In this document: positions 15,061 through 22,259 of the stretch, in pieces
Layout: each line of letters begins with the position of its first letter
Position numbering within the stretch: the first letter of the stretch is position 1
Source: CAIOZA01 sp964464375
GTDB lineage: Bacteria > Bacteroidota > Ignavibacteria > Kapaibacteriales > UBA2268
Reading direction: 5' to 3'
Assembly (NCBI GenBank): GCA_964464375.1
Contig: CAYXFU010000052.1
Coordinates: forward strand, 1 to 22,259
Length of the DNA stretch: 22,259 bases
The notes under the pieces: model-generated
Told to the model about the DNA's origin: nothing
Database searches by the model: none
What the model saw: the letters and a program-made list of their open reading frames with translations, nothing else
Position numbers and translations under genes: made by a program

Positions 15061-16875
15061 ATGAGAAAAGAGAATTATCGCAATATTGCTATTATTGCAC
15101 ACGTTGACCACGGCAAAACCACGCTGGTTGATGCTATGCTTCGCCAAAGCGGTACCTACCGAGACAATCAGGTTATGGAAGATCGCGTTATGGATTCCAT
15201 GGATTTGGAACGCGAGCGCGGCATTACCATCATGGCGAAAAACACATCCATATTTTTTAAAGATGTTAAAATCAATATTATGGATACTCCAGGGCATGCC
15301 GATTTCGGTGGTGAAGTTGAGCGTAGCCTTAACTTGGTCGATGGAGTTCTTCTTCTGGTTGATGCTAGCGAAGGTCCTCTTCCTCAAACACGTTTCGTTG
15401 TGAAAAAAGCCCTGGCAAAAGGGTTACCTGTTATACTTGTTATCAATAAGATTGATAGACCTGATGAGAGAATTAAGGAAGTAATCGCTGAGGTATATGA
15501 TCTCTTCATTGATCTGGATGCAACCGATCAGCAAATCGAATTTAAAATTCTCTATACCAATGCCAAAGAAGGTATTGCTCATTATGAACTCGATGATGAT
15601 TCTGAGAATTTACAACCACTATTCAATACAATATTATCCGAAATTCCCGGACCTGAAGCTGATGACAATGAAGTTCCACAGTTCCTGGTTACAAATCTAG
15701 ATTATGATTCTTATGTTGGTCAGATTGCAATCGGAAGACTATCAAATGGAATAATGGAACTAAACAAGAACTATGCTTTAATTTCAGAAAATTCCACAAC
15801 CAATAATGTCAAATTCTCTGCTCTGTTTAACTTTCAGGGCTTAAAACGTAAACTGGTTGATAGGGTAGAAGCAGGCGATATAATTGCAATTGCAGGTGTG
15901 GAGAATTTAGAAATTGGTGATACAATTACTTCAATAGATAATCCAAAGCCACTACCAAGAATAAGGGTAGATGAACCTACTCTCTCTATGATATTTTATG
16001 TTAACGATGGACCTTATGCAGGAAGAGAAGGAAAGTTTTTAACGACAAGACATTTGAAAGACAGACTAGAAAGAGAAACACTCCGTAATGTTGCTATCAA
16101 GATTAAATATCTATCAAGATCAGATGCATTCGAAGTTTGCGGTCGCGGCGAACTACAAATGGCTATTCTCATAGAAACTATGCGCCGTGAGGGTTACGAA
16201 TTCGCTGTGTCAAAACCACAGGTAATCCTAAAAGAAATCAATGGTAAGCCAGCAGAGCCTGTTGAAAGAGTTTATATAGATGTTCCTGATGAGTTTATCG
16301 GAACCCTAACTTCAAAACTCTCTAATAGAAAAGGACTAATGGTTAATATTGTTAATCATGGTGGCGGTCGAGTTAATATGGAATTCATAATTCCTTCCAG
16401 AGGTTTAATTGGTTTCCGCAGTCAGTTCCTGACAGATACAAAAGGTTCCGGTGTTATGAACACAATATTCGATGGCTATGAACCTTGGTACGGTCCAATT
16501 CCTCAGAGAATTGCCGGTGCTATGGTTGCTGACAGAAATGGCAGAGTAACTGCCCATGCTAGTTTTGCAATGGAAGATCGTGGAGAACTTTTTGTTGAGC
16601 CAGGAACAGAAGTGTATATGGGTATGATTGTTGGCGAGAGAAACAAAACTATGGATCTAGATGTTAACATCACAAAAGAAAAGAAACTATCAAATATGCG
16701 TGCTTCAAATTCCGATGCAACCGTCGTTCTTCATCCACCTAGAAAGTTATCTCTCGATCAGTGTATCGAATTCATTGCCGAAGATGAACTTGTGGAAATA
16801 ACACCGGAAAACATCAGACTCAGAAAAATGGAACTCGATCCACTTAAGAGAAAACGTTTAGCTAAATCAGAGTAG
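15061..16875 (+). CDS. typA: Ribosome-associated GTPase TypA/BipA
   Basis: This translational GTPase of the EF-G-like family binds the 70S/50S ribosome and affects assembly and stress adaptation. From Met at 15061 the protein is 604 residues, the usual family length; an upstream ATG at 15013 would add 16 unconserved residues, so I prefer 15061. G1 is AHVDHGKTT (about residues 10-18), G2 RGITI, G3 DTPGHADFGG and G4 NKID. Then come domain II, the EF-G-like domains III and V (GRGELQMAIL, then SNRKGLMVNIVNHGGGRVN) and the TypA-specific C-terminal domain (SRGLIGFRSQFLTDTKGSGV onward). All parts are present. The first 350 or so bases have higher GC and prefer CGC/CGT Arg codons, whereas the rest uses mainly AGA, like the neighbours. 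A terminator follows 31 bases after the stop. Confidence 0.95.
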   Translation: MRKENYRNIAIIAHVDHGKTTLVDAMLRQSGTYRDNQVMEDRVMDSMDLERERGITIMAKNTSIFFKDVKINIMDTPGHADFGGEVERSLNLVDGVLLLVDASEGPLPQTRFVVKKALAKGLPVILVINKIDRPDERIKEVIAEVYDLFIDLDATDQQIEFKILYTNAKEGIAHYELDDDSENLQPLFNTILSEIPGPEADDNEVPQFLVTNLDYDSYVGQIAIGRLSNGIMELNKNYALISENSTTNNVKFSALFNFQGLKRKLVDRVEAGDIIAIAGVENLEIGDTITSIDNPKPLPRIRVDEPTLSMIFYVNDGPYAGREGKFLTTRHLKDRLERETLRNVAIKIKYLSRSDAFEVCGRGELQMAILIETMRREGYEFAVSKPQVILKEINGKPAEPVERVYIDVPDEFIGTLTSKLSNRKGLMVNIVNHGGGRVNMEFIIPSRGLIGFRSQFLTDTKGSGVMNTIFDGYEPWYGPIPQRIAGAMVADRNGRVTAHASFAMEDRGELFVEPGTEVYMGMIVGERNKTMDLDVNITKEKKLSNMRASNSDATVVLHPPRKLSLDQCIEFIAEDELVEITPENIRLRKMELDPLKRKRLAKSE

Positions 16876-16906
16876 TTCCTTTTTTAATACTCCAGATTAT
16901 TTTTTG

Positions 16907-16940
16907 AATTGGCAGGTAATAAACCTGCCAATTTTGTATT
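16907..16940 (+). terminator. Rho-independent terminator of typA
   Basis: AATTGGCAGGT (16907-16917) pairs perfectly with ACCTGCCAATT (16923-16933) over a 5-base loop and is followed by TTGTATTT. Bases 16941-17056 show no gene. Confidence 0.85.
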
Positions 16941-17056
16941 TGATACCTTACCACAAAAGTCAAGTATATGTGTTTATTCTGTTATCGGCAAATCCATTAA
17001 TCTAAACCAAACATCAATTTATAAGAATAATTCAATAAACATCATTAGATTATAAA

Positions 17057-17104
17057 TGAAAAGGACTGTTCTCAAGTTTAGAAATAAACTATTGAAACAG
17101 TCCA
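17057..17104 (-). terminator. Terminator of the SLOG-like gene
   Basis: GGACTGTT (17064-17071) pairs with AACAGTCC (17097-17104), with an imperfect inner extension (AGTTTA/TAAACT). On the minus strand a TTTTC tract follows the stem. It lies 37 bases past the stop at 17141. Confidence 0.6.
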
Positions 17105-17140
17105 ATTTAAAAAAAAGAATTTCTGGTTGTTACAAAAAAA

Positions 17141-17686
17141 TTAGAAAGATCTACTGAATAATCCTTCAATAGCTCTTTTTCCATTTTCGTTTAGGTATCT
17201 AGTGCCTGTGCCGGCAAAGTGAATATTTGTTATTACTGGATCAGGATGTTCAACCCAATTAGTTCTATTCCATTTGTACCACAGATTCTTTTCCTGGTCA
17301 AACACAAATAGTGTTTTATTGCAAAGTTTTGCAAATTCTGCTCCCCAACCTGTTCCACCTTTAACTGTGTTATCTTCAAGAATTGTTCCAATAACAAAAA
17401 TTTCCTGACTACTGTTAATTTGATACCATATAGTCTGAAGAACTTTTCTCAAAAAAGTAGTGTTGGGGTAGGTTCTATGCATCAAAGCTGAAACATAGGT
17501 AAGACTTACATCACCCTGCTTTAACTCTTCATGATTTAAGACTCTTATCCCACGTGTATGACCTGTTTCTTTGCCTTCAAAAGAAAAATTGACTTCATCA
17601 ATTCCATATTTTTCTGCGAATTCACCAAAGCAAGTTTCTGCTCCTATAGCTCCACCACTGTATAAAATTACATCTGCACTATTCAA
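17141..17686 (-). CDS. Small Rossmann-like (SLOG-type) protein
   Basis: The 181-residue protein opens with a beta strand and a Gly-rich turn, VILYSGGAIGAETCFGEFA, like the nucleotide-binding loop of SLOG/LOG/DprA-type Rossmannoid proteins. A second Gly-rich segment, VKGGTGWGAEFAKLCNKTLF (about 108-127), and a late FAGTGTRYLNENGKRAIE motif complete the pattern. Such proteins bind or cleave nucleotides or nucleotide-derived signals. Here the ligand is unknown, and the PGGxGT phosphoribohydrolase motif of LOG enzymes is not present in that form. The start is TTG (17684-17686) preceded by GAGGTG at 4 bases; the next Met is about residue 69, too late, so the TTG start is well supported. It stands alone, with its own terminator, between typA and the cytochrome operon. 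No signal peptide, so it is cytoplasmic. Confidence 0.6.
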   Translation of the reverse strand: MNSADVILYSGGAIGAETCFGEFAEKYGIDEVNFSFEGKETGHTRGIRVLNHEELKQGDVSLTYVSALMHRTYPNTTFLRKVLQTIWYQINSSQEIFVIGTILEDNTVKGGTGWGAEFAKLCNKTLFVFDQEKNLWYKWNRTNWVEHPDPVITNIHFAGTGTRYLNENGKRAIEGLFSRSF

Positions 17687-17858
17687 TTAACACCTCAAAG
17701 AATATTTATAATATAAAAACTTGTATTTCGTAACATATAGTTAACTAGAAACGTATGTAATCAAAATTATTGCTTTATTTATTCTGTCCAAATTTTATAT
17801 TTGTCAATTTAATCAAAAATGTGATAAATATAAGATTAGTTGATAATGATTCATTAGA

Positions 17859-17890
17859 TAAAAAACCCACAATAAAATTTGATTGTGGGT
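17859..17890 (-). terminator. Terminator of the multiheme cytochrome operon
   Basis: ACCCACAAT (17865-17873) pairs with ATTGTGGGT (17882-17890) over an 8-base loop. On the minus strand the stem is followed directly by TTTTTTATC. It lies 34 bases past the stop of the cytochrome b/NapC fusion gene. Confidence 0.88.
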
Positions 17891-17924
17891 CTCTAACTTT
17901 TAATAATTAGTTTTAAAACTACTA

Positions 17925-20117
17925 TCATTTCATTTTAAGATGTAAATCTCTCTGTACACCATGACAAACAGGGCAATTCTTGATTCTAACAACTTTATCT
18001 GCACTTCCGGGATGCTGAAATTGTAAGGACTCACCAGTTATTTTCCCATTAGTAAAAGGTGTTTCCTGGGAGATTATAGAATGACAAATATTACAATCCT
18101 GAGATAATACTCTACCGTCGGAACTAACGTGTTTTCCGTCATGACATCTGAAGCAACCTTTGCTGTACATGTGTCCAAGATTATTAGGAAATTTCTTCCA
18201 ACTAACATTCATATCAGGGAAATAACTACGGAGATAAATTTCATTTATTGATTTTACACTCATCTCGAGTTCGTCTTTCTTTTTGATAAGAATTTCTGGG
18301 TAGTTTAATTTATAGTAATTTGTAACATAAGACTTGATATCGTTAAGTGATGTTTCACGTGAAGTAACGTAATTTTCAAGAGTTTGCACTGCAAGAGTTT
18401 TAATATAAGGTAATGATTTATCTATATTGCCGTCTGCCATAAAGGAATTAACTTCAATGTTTGGGTTCTTGTATTGATGTGATGGACGATTATGACAATC
18501 GATACAGTCCATTTTACGCATATTATCACTATTAAAAAGTTCCTTCGGTACTTTTACACTAGGATCAGTATAAATAGTAATTTTTCCTGTCTTCTTGTTT
18601 CGTACCTGTATCCAGGGAATTTCATTGCGTTCTCTATCGGTATGAATATACGAAATATCATTCGAGATATTCATTGCCCAATGAATACCCGTATGATTTC
18701 CTGTTTCTAAACTACCACCACCAACCTTAAGCATCAATGAGATTTTAGAAGGAGAATTTTTCTCGTCTGAAGCAAAGAAGTTAAAATCGTATTTCTTTTC
18801 GGCATAAAAATGCTCAGGACGATGACATTGTTCGCATGTCTGACTGGCAGGACGCAAATTCTCAACTGGAGTAGGTATTGGTTTCGGAACAATATCCATT
18901 AAAGCAGCATATACCTGATAACTCCCGGATATTTTAGCTTTTACAAACCAGTCTGCACCAGATCCAATATGGCATGTTGCACATCCTACTCTCGAATGTG
19001 GAGATTTAGAATATGCAGTGTATTCGGGTAACATTATCTTATGACACATCGTCCCACAAAATTCATCTGACTCAGTGTATTCATAAGCTTTGAAACTACC
19101 AAAAACTGAAAAAGCAATAAGCACTAATGTTACAACTGCAGTAACTATTGTTGTTATCTGATGTTTTTTATTATTTAAATCAATTATAGGTAATTTCTTT
19201 GTGTAATCAGTACCCAATGCGGCACGTTTTCGATTTTCTATAAAGGCTCCAACAACTATTAAAATGATTCCAATTATCACAATAGCAGGTAAAATAATGA
19301 AAGTAATAATACCGATATAGGGTGAAGCATGCCCTGAATATAAAGCTAAAATTATAAAGAATATAATCGCCCCAAAACTTATAAATGAAATAAAAGTTCC
19401 GGCAATTGTAAGAGGATTATAAAAAATGATGGGGAATAGTCTTTTATTTTCATTGATTTTATGTCTTGCTGCCTCGTGTCTTAAATCGATTTCCTCTTCT
19501 TCTAGTTCTGCCAGATACCACCCTGACAAAATTGCCTTTGTTAATTCACCAACAGTTTTGCCGGTTGTTGCAAGGTAAATGTGTAATAGCGAAAAGCAAA
19601 CAAGTATGAATCCACCAAAACTATGTAAAATAGCGACAGGAAGTATTCCACCTATTCCAAATACTCGATCCGGAGCCTTCTCCGGGAACAATAACATTAC
19701 ACCTGAAATTACAATCATTGGCATGAAAATGAACATTATGAGGAAGTATGAAATTCTCTGTAAGTAATTGAATTTTCTTTTTTCCGTAGGTACAAATGGG
19801 TTCTCTTTTTTCGCAAAAATACCAATTGTATAATACTGAAATTGAACAAGCAATTTTCTGGAAATTCCTTTAAAGCCAATGAGATATTGTTTATAGTTTT
19901 TAGTAGCTATAGTATAAATCAAATAGTAAATATATAACAGTGAGAGTAGCACGCCAGAGATGTTATGTGCATAAATCGAAAAATTCTTTGAGAAAATTAA
20001 ACTACCTGTTGAAGAATACCTCAGACTAACTGCAGATAAAATCAGTATGATACACAACAAAGCGTTAAGCATGTGCCAAAATCTTAACCAAAAAGGATAT
20101 AAAAATATTTTTTTCAT
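17925..20117 (-). CDS. Cytochrome b561-like / NapC-NirT-like multiheme cytochrome c fusion
   Basis: The 730-residue protein joins two redox modules. The N-terminal part (about 1-200) has four helices with His15, His51, His165 and His179, the bis-histidine pattern of diheme cytochrome b subunits of formate dehydrogenases and hydrogenases. Further helices follow at about 229-258, 266-294 and 320-342. The last of these precedes a periplasmic NapC/NirT-type domain starting EFCGTMCHKIMLPEYTAY. Heme c motifs are CGTMCH (354, CX3CH), CATCH (379), CEQCH (428), CIDCH (538), CFRCH (655), CNICH (675) and CPVCH (715), up to seven hemes. It probably takes electrons from menaquinol at the membrane and hands them to periplasmic cytochromes. 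The ATG overlaps the stop of the 13-heme gene (ATGA) and follows AGGAGGT at 6 bases, so the pair is co-translated. Electron direction and terminal acceptor are unknown. Confidence 0.85.
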   Translation of the reverse strand: MKKIFLYPFWLRFWHMLNALLCIILILSAVSLRYSSTGSLIFSKNFSIYAHNISGVLLSLLYIYYLIYTIATKNYKQYLIGFKGISRKLLVQFQYYTIGIFAKKENPFVPTEKRKFNYLQRISYFLIMFIFMPMIVISGVMLLFPEKAPDRVFGIGGILPVAILHSFGGFILVCFSLLHIYLATTGKTVGELTKAILSGWYLAELEEEEIDLRHEAARHKINENKRLFPIIFYNPLTIAGTFISFISFGAIIFFIILALYSGHASPYIGIITFIILPAIVIIGIILIVVGAFIENRKRAALGTDYTKKLPIIDLNNKKHQITTIVTAVVTLVLIAFSVFGSFKAYEYTESDEFCGTMCHKIMLPEYTAYSKSPHSRVGCATCHIGSGADWFVKAKISGSYQVYAALMDIVPKPIPTPVENLRPASQTCEQCHRPEHFYAEKKYDFNFFASDEKNSPSKISLMLKVGGGSLETGNHTGIHWAMNISNDISYIHTDRERNEIPWIQVRNKKTGKITIYTDPSVKVPKELFNSDNMRKMDCIDCHNRPSHQYKNPNIEVNSFMADGNIDKSLPYIKTLAVQTLENYVTSRETSLNDIKSYVTNYYKLNYPEILIKKKDELEMSVKSINEIYLRSYFPDMNVSWKKFPNNLGHMYSKGCFRCHDGKHVSSDGRVLSQDCNICHSIISQETPFTNGKITGESLQFQHPGSADKVVRIKNCPVCHGVQRDLHLKMK

Positions 20118-21574
20118 TTTTTACCTCCTGCTCTTTTAAAGTACCATCTTAAAAAGCTATGAATAATTATTGAAACAATAATCAATCCGATAGCAATCAA
20201 ACCTATTGCATCGAATAATAAATTGAATGTACTTCTTGTTAATCCACCATCATTGAATAAAGCTCCTGCTATATTACCCATCTCTCTTTTTGCTTTAGTC
20301 TTTTCATGCTTTGATAACCGGGTTAAAAGCCAAGTATCATTTTCGTGACATTCCATACAATTTTTTATAGCCTTTGATTGAGGTAATATATGATGTGGCA
20401 TTCCTGATGCAGAATTTGCAGAATGGCACTCAACACACCTCACATCCTGCATATACAAATCTCTATTAGGCAAAAAATCATGGGCTTTTTCGAAAGTTTT
20501 TAAATGATTTCGCTTCTGAAAATCATCATCACTATGACAAACAGCACAATAAATCATCTTGTTTTTAATCAATATATCAGATTTCAAGAAGTTCTTCTTG
20601 AAATTTTCAGCATTGAATTCTGGAACTTTACTGGCATTATGCTCATTGTGGCAGGTCATACAAGAAGGAACATCTTTATTCCCCTTTGTTAATCCCATTC
20701 CATGAGCACTGGTCATAAACTCCTGGGTAATTGATAAATGGCATTTCCTACATAATTGAGGCGCATTGAATCTATTAATATTTGAACTTACTGAATCTGA
20801 TTTCATTATATTATGGATACCATGGCAGTCAATACATGTTGCTGCTTCTTTACGTCCTCGATCATGTGCTTTACCATGATTACTATTCAGATAATCAACA
20901 GTCTTCATCGTTTTTGTTAGTCCATTCTTCTCATCCTTATGGCAAGATAAACATAATTGCAATTGTTTATCCCTAAGTTCTAATTCATCTTTAATCCAGT
21001 ATTTTGTTATAGGTTTTGCATGACAAGAACTGCAGGTTGGAGCATTGGGATTGTTTTTTAAGAAAGCTTTATAATGTTCAGATTTTAAATGCTGTTGTTT
21101 TTGTTCTTTGTGGCAATTCCCACAGAATTCAATAGAATTCTTACTTCCCGGGAGAGAGAGTGTTTGTTTTGGTTTCGAAATATCATGTACACCATGACAA
21201 CCTTTACAATTTAATAGCTCTTTTTTGGTACTAGGGTTAGAAACAGCCATTTGTGGGTGGAATGTATGCTTTTGAGAAACATCCTTATGACATGAACCAC
21301 AATCAGGAGTTTGAATATTCTCTTTATGAGGAATATCATCAGGGTTGAAATTTTTGTGGCAGTCAACACAAACAAGTTTTCCGTGTACTGATGATCTAAA
21401 AGGAGCTTCCTTTACCCATAAGGAAATAGTCTTTCCTTTAAATACTTTCGATAAGTCTTTATCACTATGACAGGCAAGGCAATCATCAACGCTGGGCTTT
21501 GCAGAATGAGCATCCTCACCCAGACTAAAGAGAAGAAGGCATATTGAAAGAAAAAAGTATAATGATTTTTGCAT
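20114..21574 (-). CDS. 13-heme membrane-tethered cytochrome c
   Basis: Starting at the ATG at 21574 gives 486 residues; an upstream TTG at 21640 would add 22 residues and bury the signal peptide, so I reject it. A signal peptide (about 1-25) is followed by 13 CXXCH motifs: CLACH, CVDCH, CGSCH, CKGCH, CGNCH, CSSCH, CLSCH, CIDCH, CRKCH, CMTCH, CAVCH, CVECH and CMECH, at about residues 32 to 406. Extra histidines between them can supply second axial ligands. A C-terminal helix (about 452-473) with a basic tail (KRAGGKK) anchors it in the inner membrane, facing the periplasm. No active-site motif of nitrite, hydroxylamine or tetrathionate reductase is evident, so an electron-transfer wire is more likely than an enzyme. 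It overlaps the cytochrome b/NapC fusion by four bases. GAAAAGAG upstream is a fair ribosome site. Confidence 0.87.
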   Translation of the reverse strand: MQKSLYFFLSICLLLFSLGEDAHSAKPSVDDCLACHSDKDLSKVFKGKTISLWVKEAPFRSSVHGKLVCVDCHKNFNPDDIPHKENIQTPDCGSCHKDVSQKHTFHPQMAVSNPSTKKELLNCKGCHGVHDISKPKQTLSLPGSKNSIEFCGNCHKEQKQQHLKSEHYKAFLKNNPNAPTCSSCHAKPITKYWIKDELELRDKQLQLCLSCHKDEKNGLTKTMKTVDYLNSNHGKAHDRGRKEAATCIDCHGIHNIMKSDSVSSNINRFNAPQLCRKCHLSITQEFMTSAHGMGLTKGNKDVPSCMTCHNEHNASKVPEFNAENFKKNFLKSDILIKNKMIYCAVCHSDDDFQKRNHLKTFEKAHDFLPNRDLYMQDVRCVECHSANSASGMPHHILPQSKAIKNCMECHENDTWLLTRLSKHEKTKAKREMGNIAGALFNDGGLTRSTFNLLFDAIGLIAIGLIIVSIIIHSFLRWYFKRAGGKK

Positions 21575-21674
21575 ATCTCTTTTCACAGAATTTATTATAA
21601 ATAATTGAAATTTCTCAAGTGGATACTTCAATTTAATCAATTATTTTAAAAAAATATGCATAAAAAATTGCTTC

Positions 21675-21696
21675 TTAACTAGCTTTGACTAGTTAA
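21675..21696. promoter_or_regulatory. Perfect 8-6-8 dyad upstream of the cytochrome operon
   Basis: TTAACTAG (21675-21682) and CTAGTTAA (21689-21696) form a perfect inverted repeat with a 6-base centre, about 100 bases before the 13-heme cytochrome start and 67 bases after the GyrI-like stop. The geometry suits a dimeric regulator. As a terminator for the upstream gene it is less good, because the U-run lies about nine bases beyond the stem. Confidence 0.45.
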
Positions 21697-21762
21697 ACTT
21701 GATTTTAGAGAAGTATGAAACGGTTATAATTTTGAAGAAAAGATGAAATTAAATGTGGGTAT

Positions 21763-22206
21763 CTACTTTATTATCAGACTATTATCTCTCCTTATGATTG
21801 GGATCCAAATCTCCTCTTCAGAAGAAGGATCTTCATTTTTATATTTTTCACCTATTATTTCAAAATGAGGTCTGTTATCCAAATTGTATTCTGAATTTGG
21901 TAACCATGTACCAAAAATATATTGGAATGTTGATGAAGCATTACTTGCAGCACCTAAATACAAAAATACTGCATAAAGTCCGCTTTTTAACGTGAAAGAC
22001 TCCATTTCAGCTAGCACATTTGTAAAATCAGTTACTTCAATAGCAGCCCATTTTTCAAATTCTGCATTTGGGTTGAAATTATTAAAGAAAAATGGAGGGT
22101 AAATCTGCATCGAATAAAGTTCTGATCCGATTGTATTAACAATTTCATTCTTTCTTGGCATAAAACTATTCCATAATTCATTTGTCTTATTATTTGAATA
22201 TGACAT
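21763..22206 (-). CDS. Stand-alone GyrI-like / AraC effector-binding domain protein
   Basis: The 147-residue cytoplasmic protein has the hallmarks of the GyrI-like small-molecule-binding domain found at the C-terminus of AraC- and MerR-type regulators. These are a central FEKWAAIEVTDF, SGLYAVFLYLGAA, a WLPNSEYNLDNRPHFEI block, and the acidic end DPSSEEEIWIPI. The conserved Glu of EEEIW sits in the ligand pocket in this family. There is no helix-turn-helix, so it is a lone sensor or sequestering domain and cannot bind DNA by itself. It points toward the cytochrome operon but is 188 bases from it, with a dyad between, so co-transcription is uncertain. GAGAGA lies just upstream of the ATG. The ligand is unknown. 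Confidence 0.8.
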   Translation of the reverse strand: MSYSNNKTNELWNSFMPRKNEIVNTIGSELYSMQIYPPFFFNNFNPNAEFEKWAAIEVTDFTNVLAEMESFTLKSGLYAVFLYLGAASNASSTFQYIFGTWLPNSEYNLDNRPHFEIIGEKYKNEDPSSEEEIWIPIIRRDNSLIIK

Positions 22207-22227
22207 AATTAGTTCTCTCTGAAAAAG

Positions 22228-22243
22228 TCAATTTTCAAATTGA
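22228..22243. promoter_or_regulatory. Short dyad upstream of the GyrI-like gene
   Basis: TCAATTT (22228-22234) and AAATTGA (22237-22243) form a perfect 7-2-7 inverted repeat 22 bases before the GyrI-like start. It is AT-rich and may be chance, or an operator. GGAGAAAGG on the plus strand right after it (22244-22252) could serve a divergent gene beyond the window. Confidence 0.3.
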
Positions 22244-22259
22244 AGGAGAAAGGATCTGA

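Noticed and set aside
21575..21640. TTG at 21640 as the start of the 13-heme cytochrome
   Set aside because: It would put 22 polar and charged residues before a normal signal peptide. The ATG at 21574 starts exactly at the signal peptide and has a purine-rich site upstream.

Overview
The window is an AT-rich bacterial chromosome segment. The organism most likely belongs to the Bacteroidota/FCB side of the tree, near the Ignavibacteriota or Kapaibacteriota. The evidence is a three-gene succinate dehydrogenase of the sdhC-A-B (diheme SdhC) type, two C-terminal sorting domains of the type IX secretion system (one intact, one decayed), and many multiheme c-type cytochromes. Several genes carry good Shine-Dalgarno sites (GGAGG), which fits the deep-branching members better than typical Bacteroidia. 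This placement is inference; there is no rRNA in the window.

Positions 1-2400 are a remnant zone. The 3' end of a phage tail tape-measure-like gene (1-1272, +) points at a tRNA-Thr(CGT). On the other side lies a diverged copy of the same gene end in opposite orientation (1549-2172, -), broken by two stop codons. Short GGTGGGATT repeats follow both copies. The broken copy abuts a decayed, frameshifted type IX sorting domain (2173-2402, +) whose parent gene is missing.

Positions 2585-5666 (-) hold a tight three-gene operon: a membrane-anchored protein of unknown function, an exported seven-bladed WD40 propeller, and an OprB-type porin. Positions 5916-9303 (-) hold sdhCAB with overlapping starts and stops and a clear terminator. 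A GT-C-like membrane glycosyltransferase (9431-11035, -) is divergent from an APC-family amino acid permease (11166-12692, +).

Positions 12870-14870 (-) encode a secreted von Willebrand A protein with an N-terminal carboxypeptidase-regulatory-like domain and a type IX sorting tail. It is divergent from the ribosome-associated GTPase gene typA/bipA (15061-16875, +), whose first 350 bases or so have a visibly different base and codon composition. A small Rossmann/SLOG-like protein follows (17141-17686, -).

Positions 17925-21574 (-) hold a two-gene electron-transfer operon: a 13-heme membrane-tethered cytochrome c, then a large fusion of a cytochrome b561-like membrane domain with a NapC/NirT-like multiheme domain. 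Together they look like a quinol-to-multiheme electron conduit that could work with the quinone-linked succinate dehydrogenase. A stand-alone GyrI-like ligand-binding protein (21763-22206, -) ends the window. I found no CRISPR array, intact insertion sequence or complete defence system. The two best candidates for something undescribed are the propeller/porin operon and the cytochrome pair.
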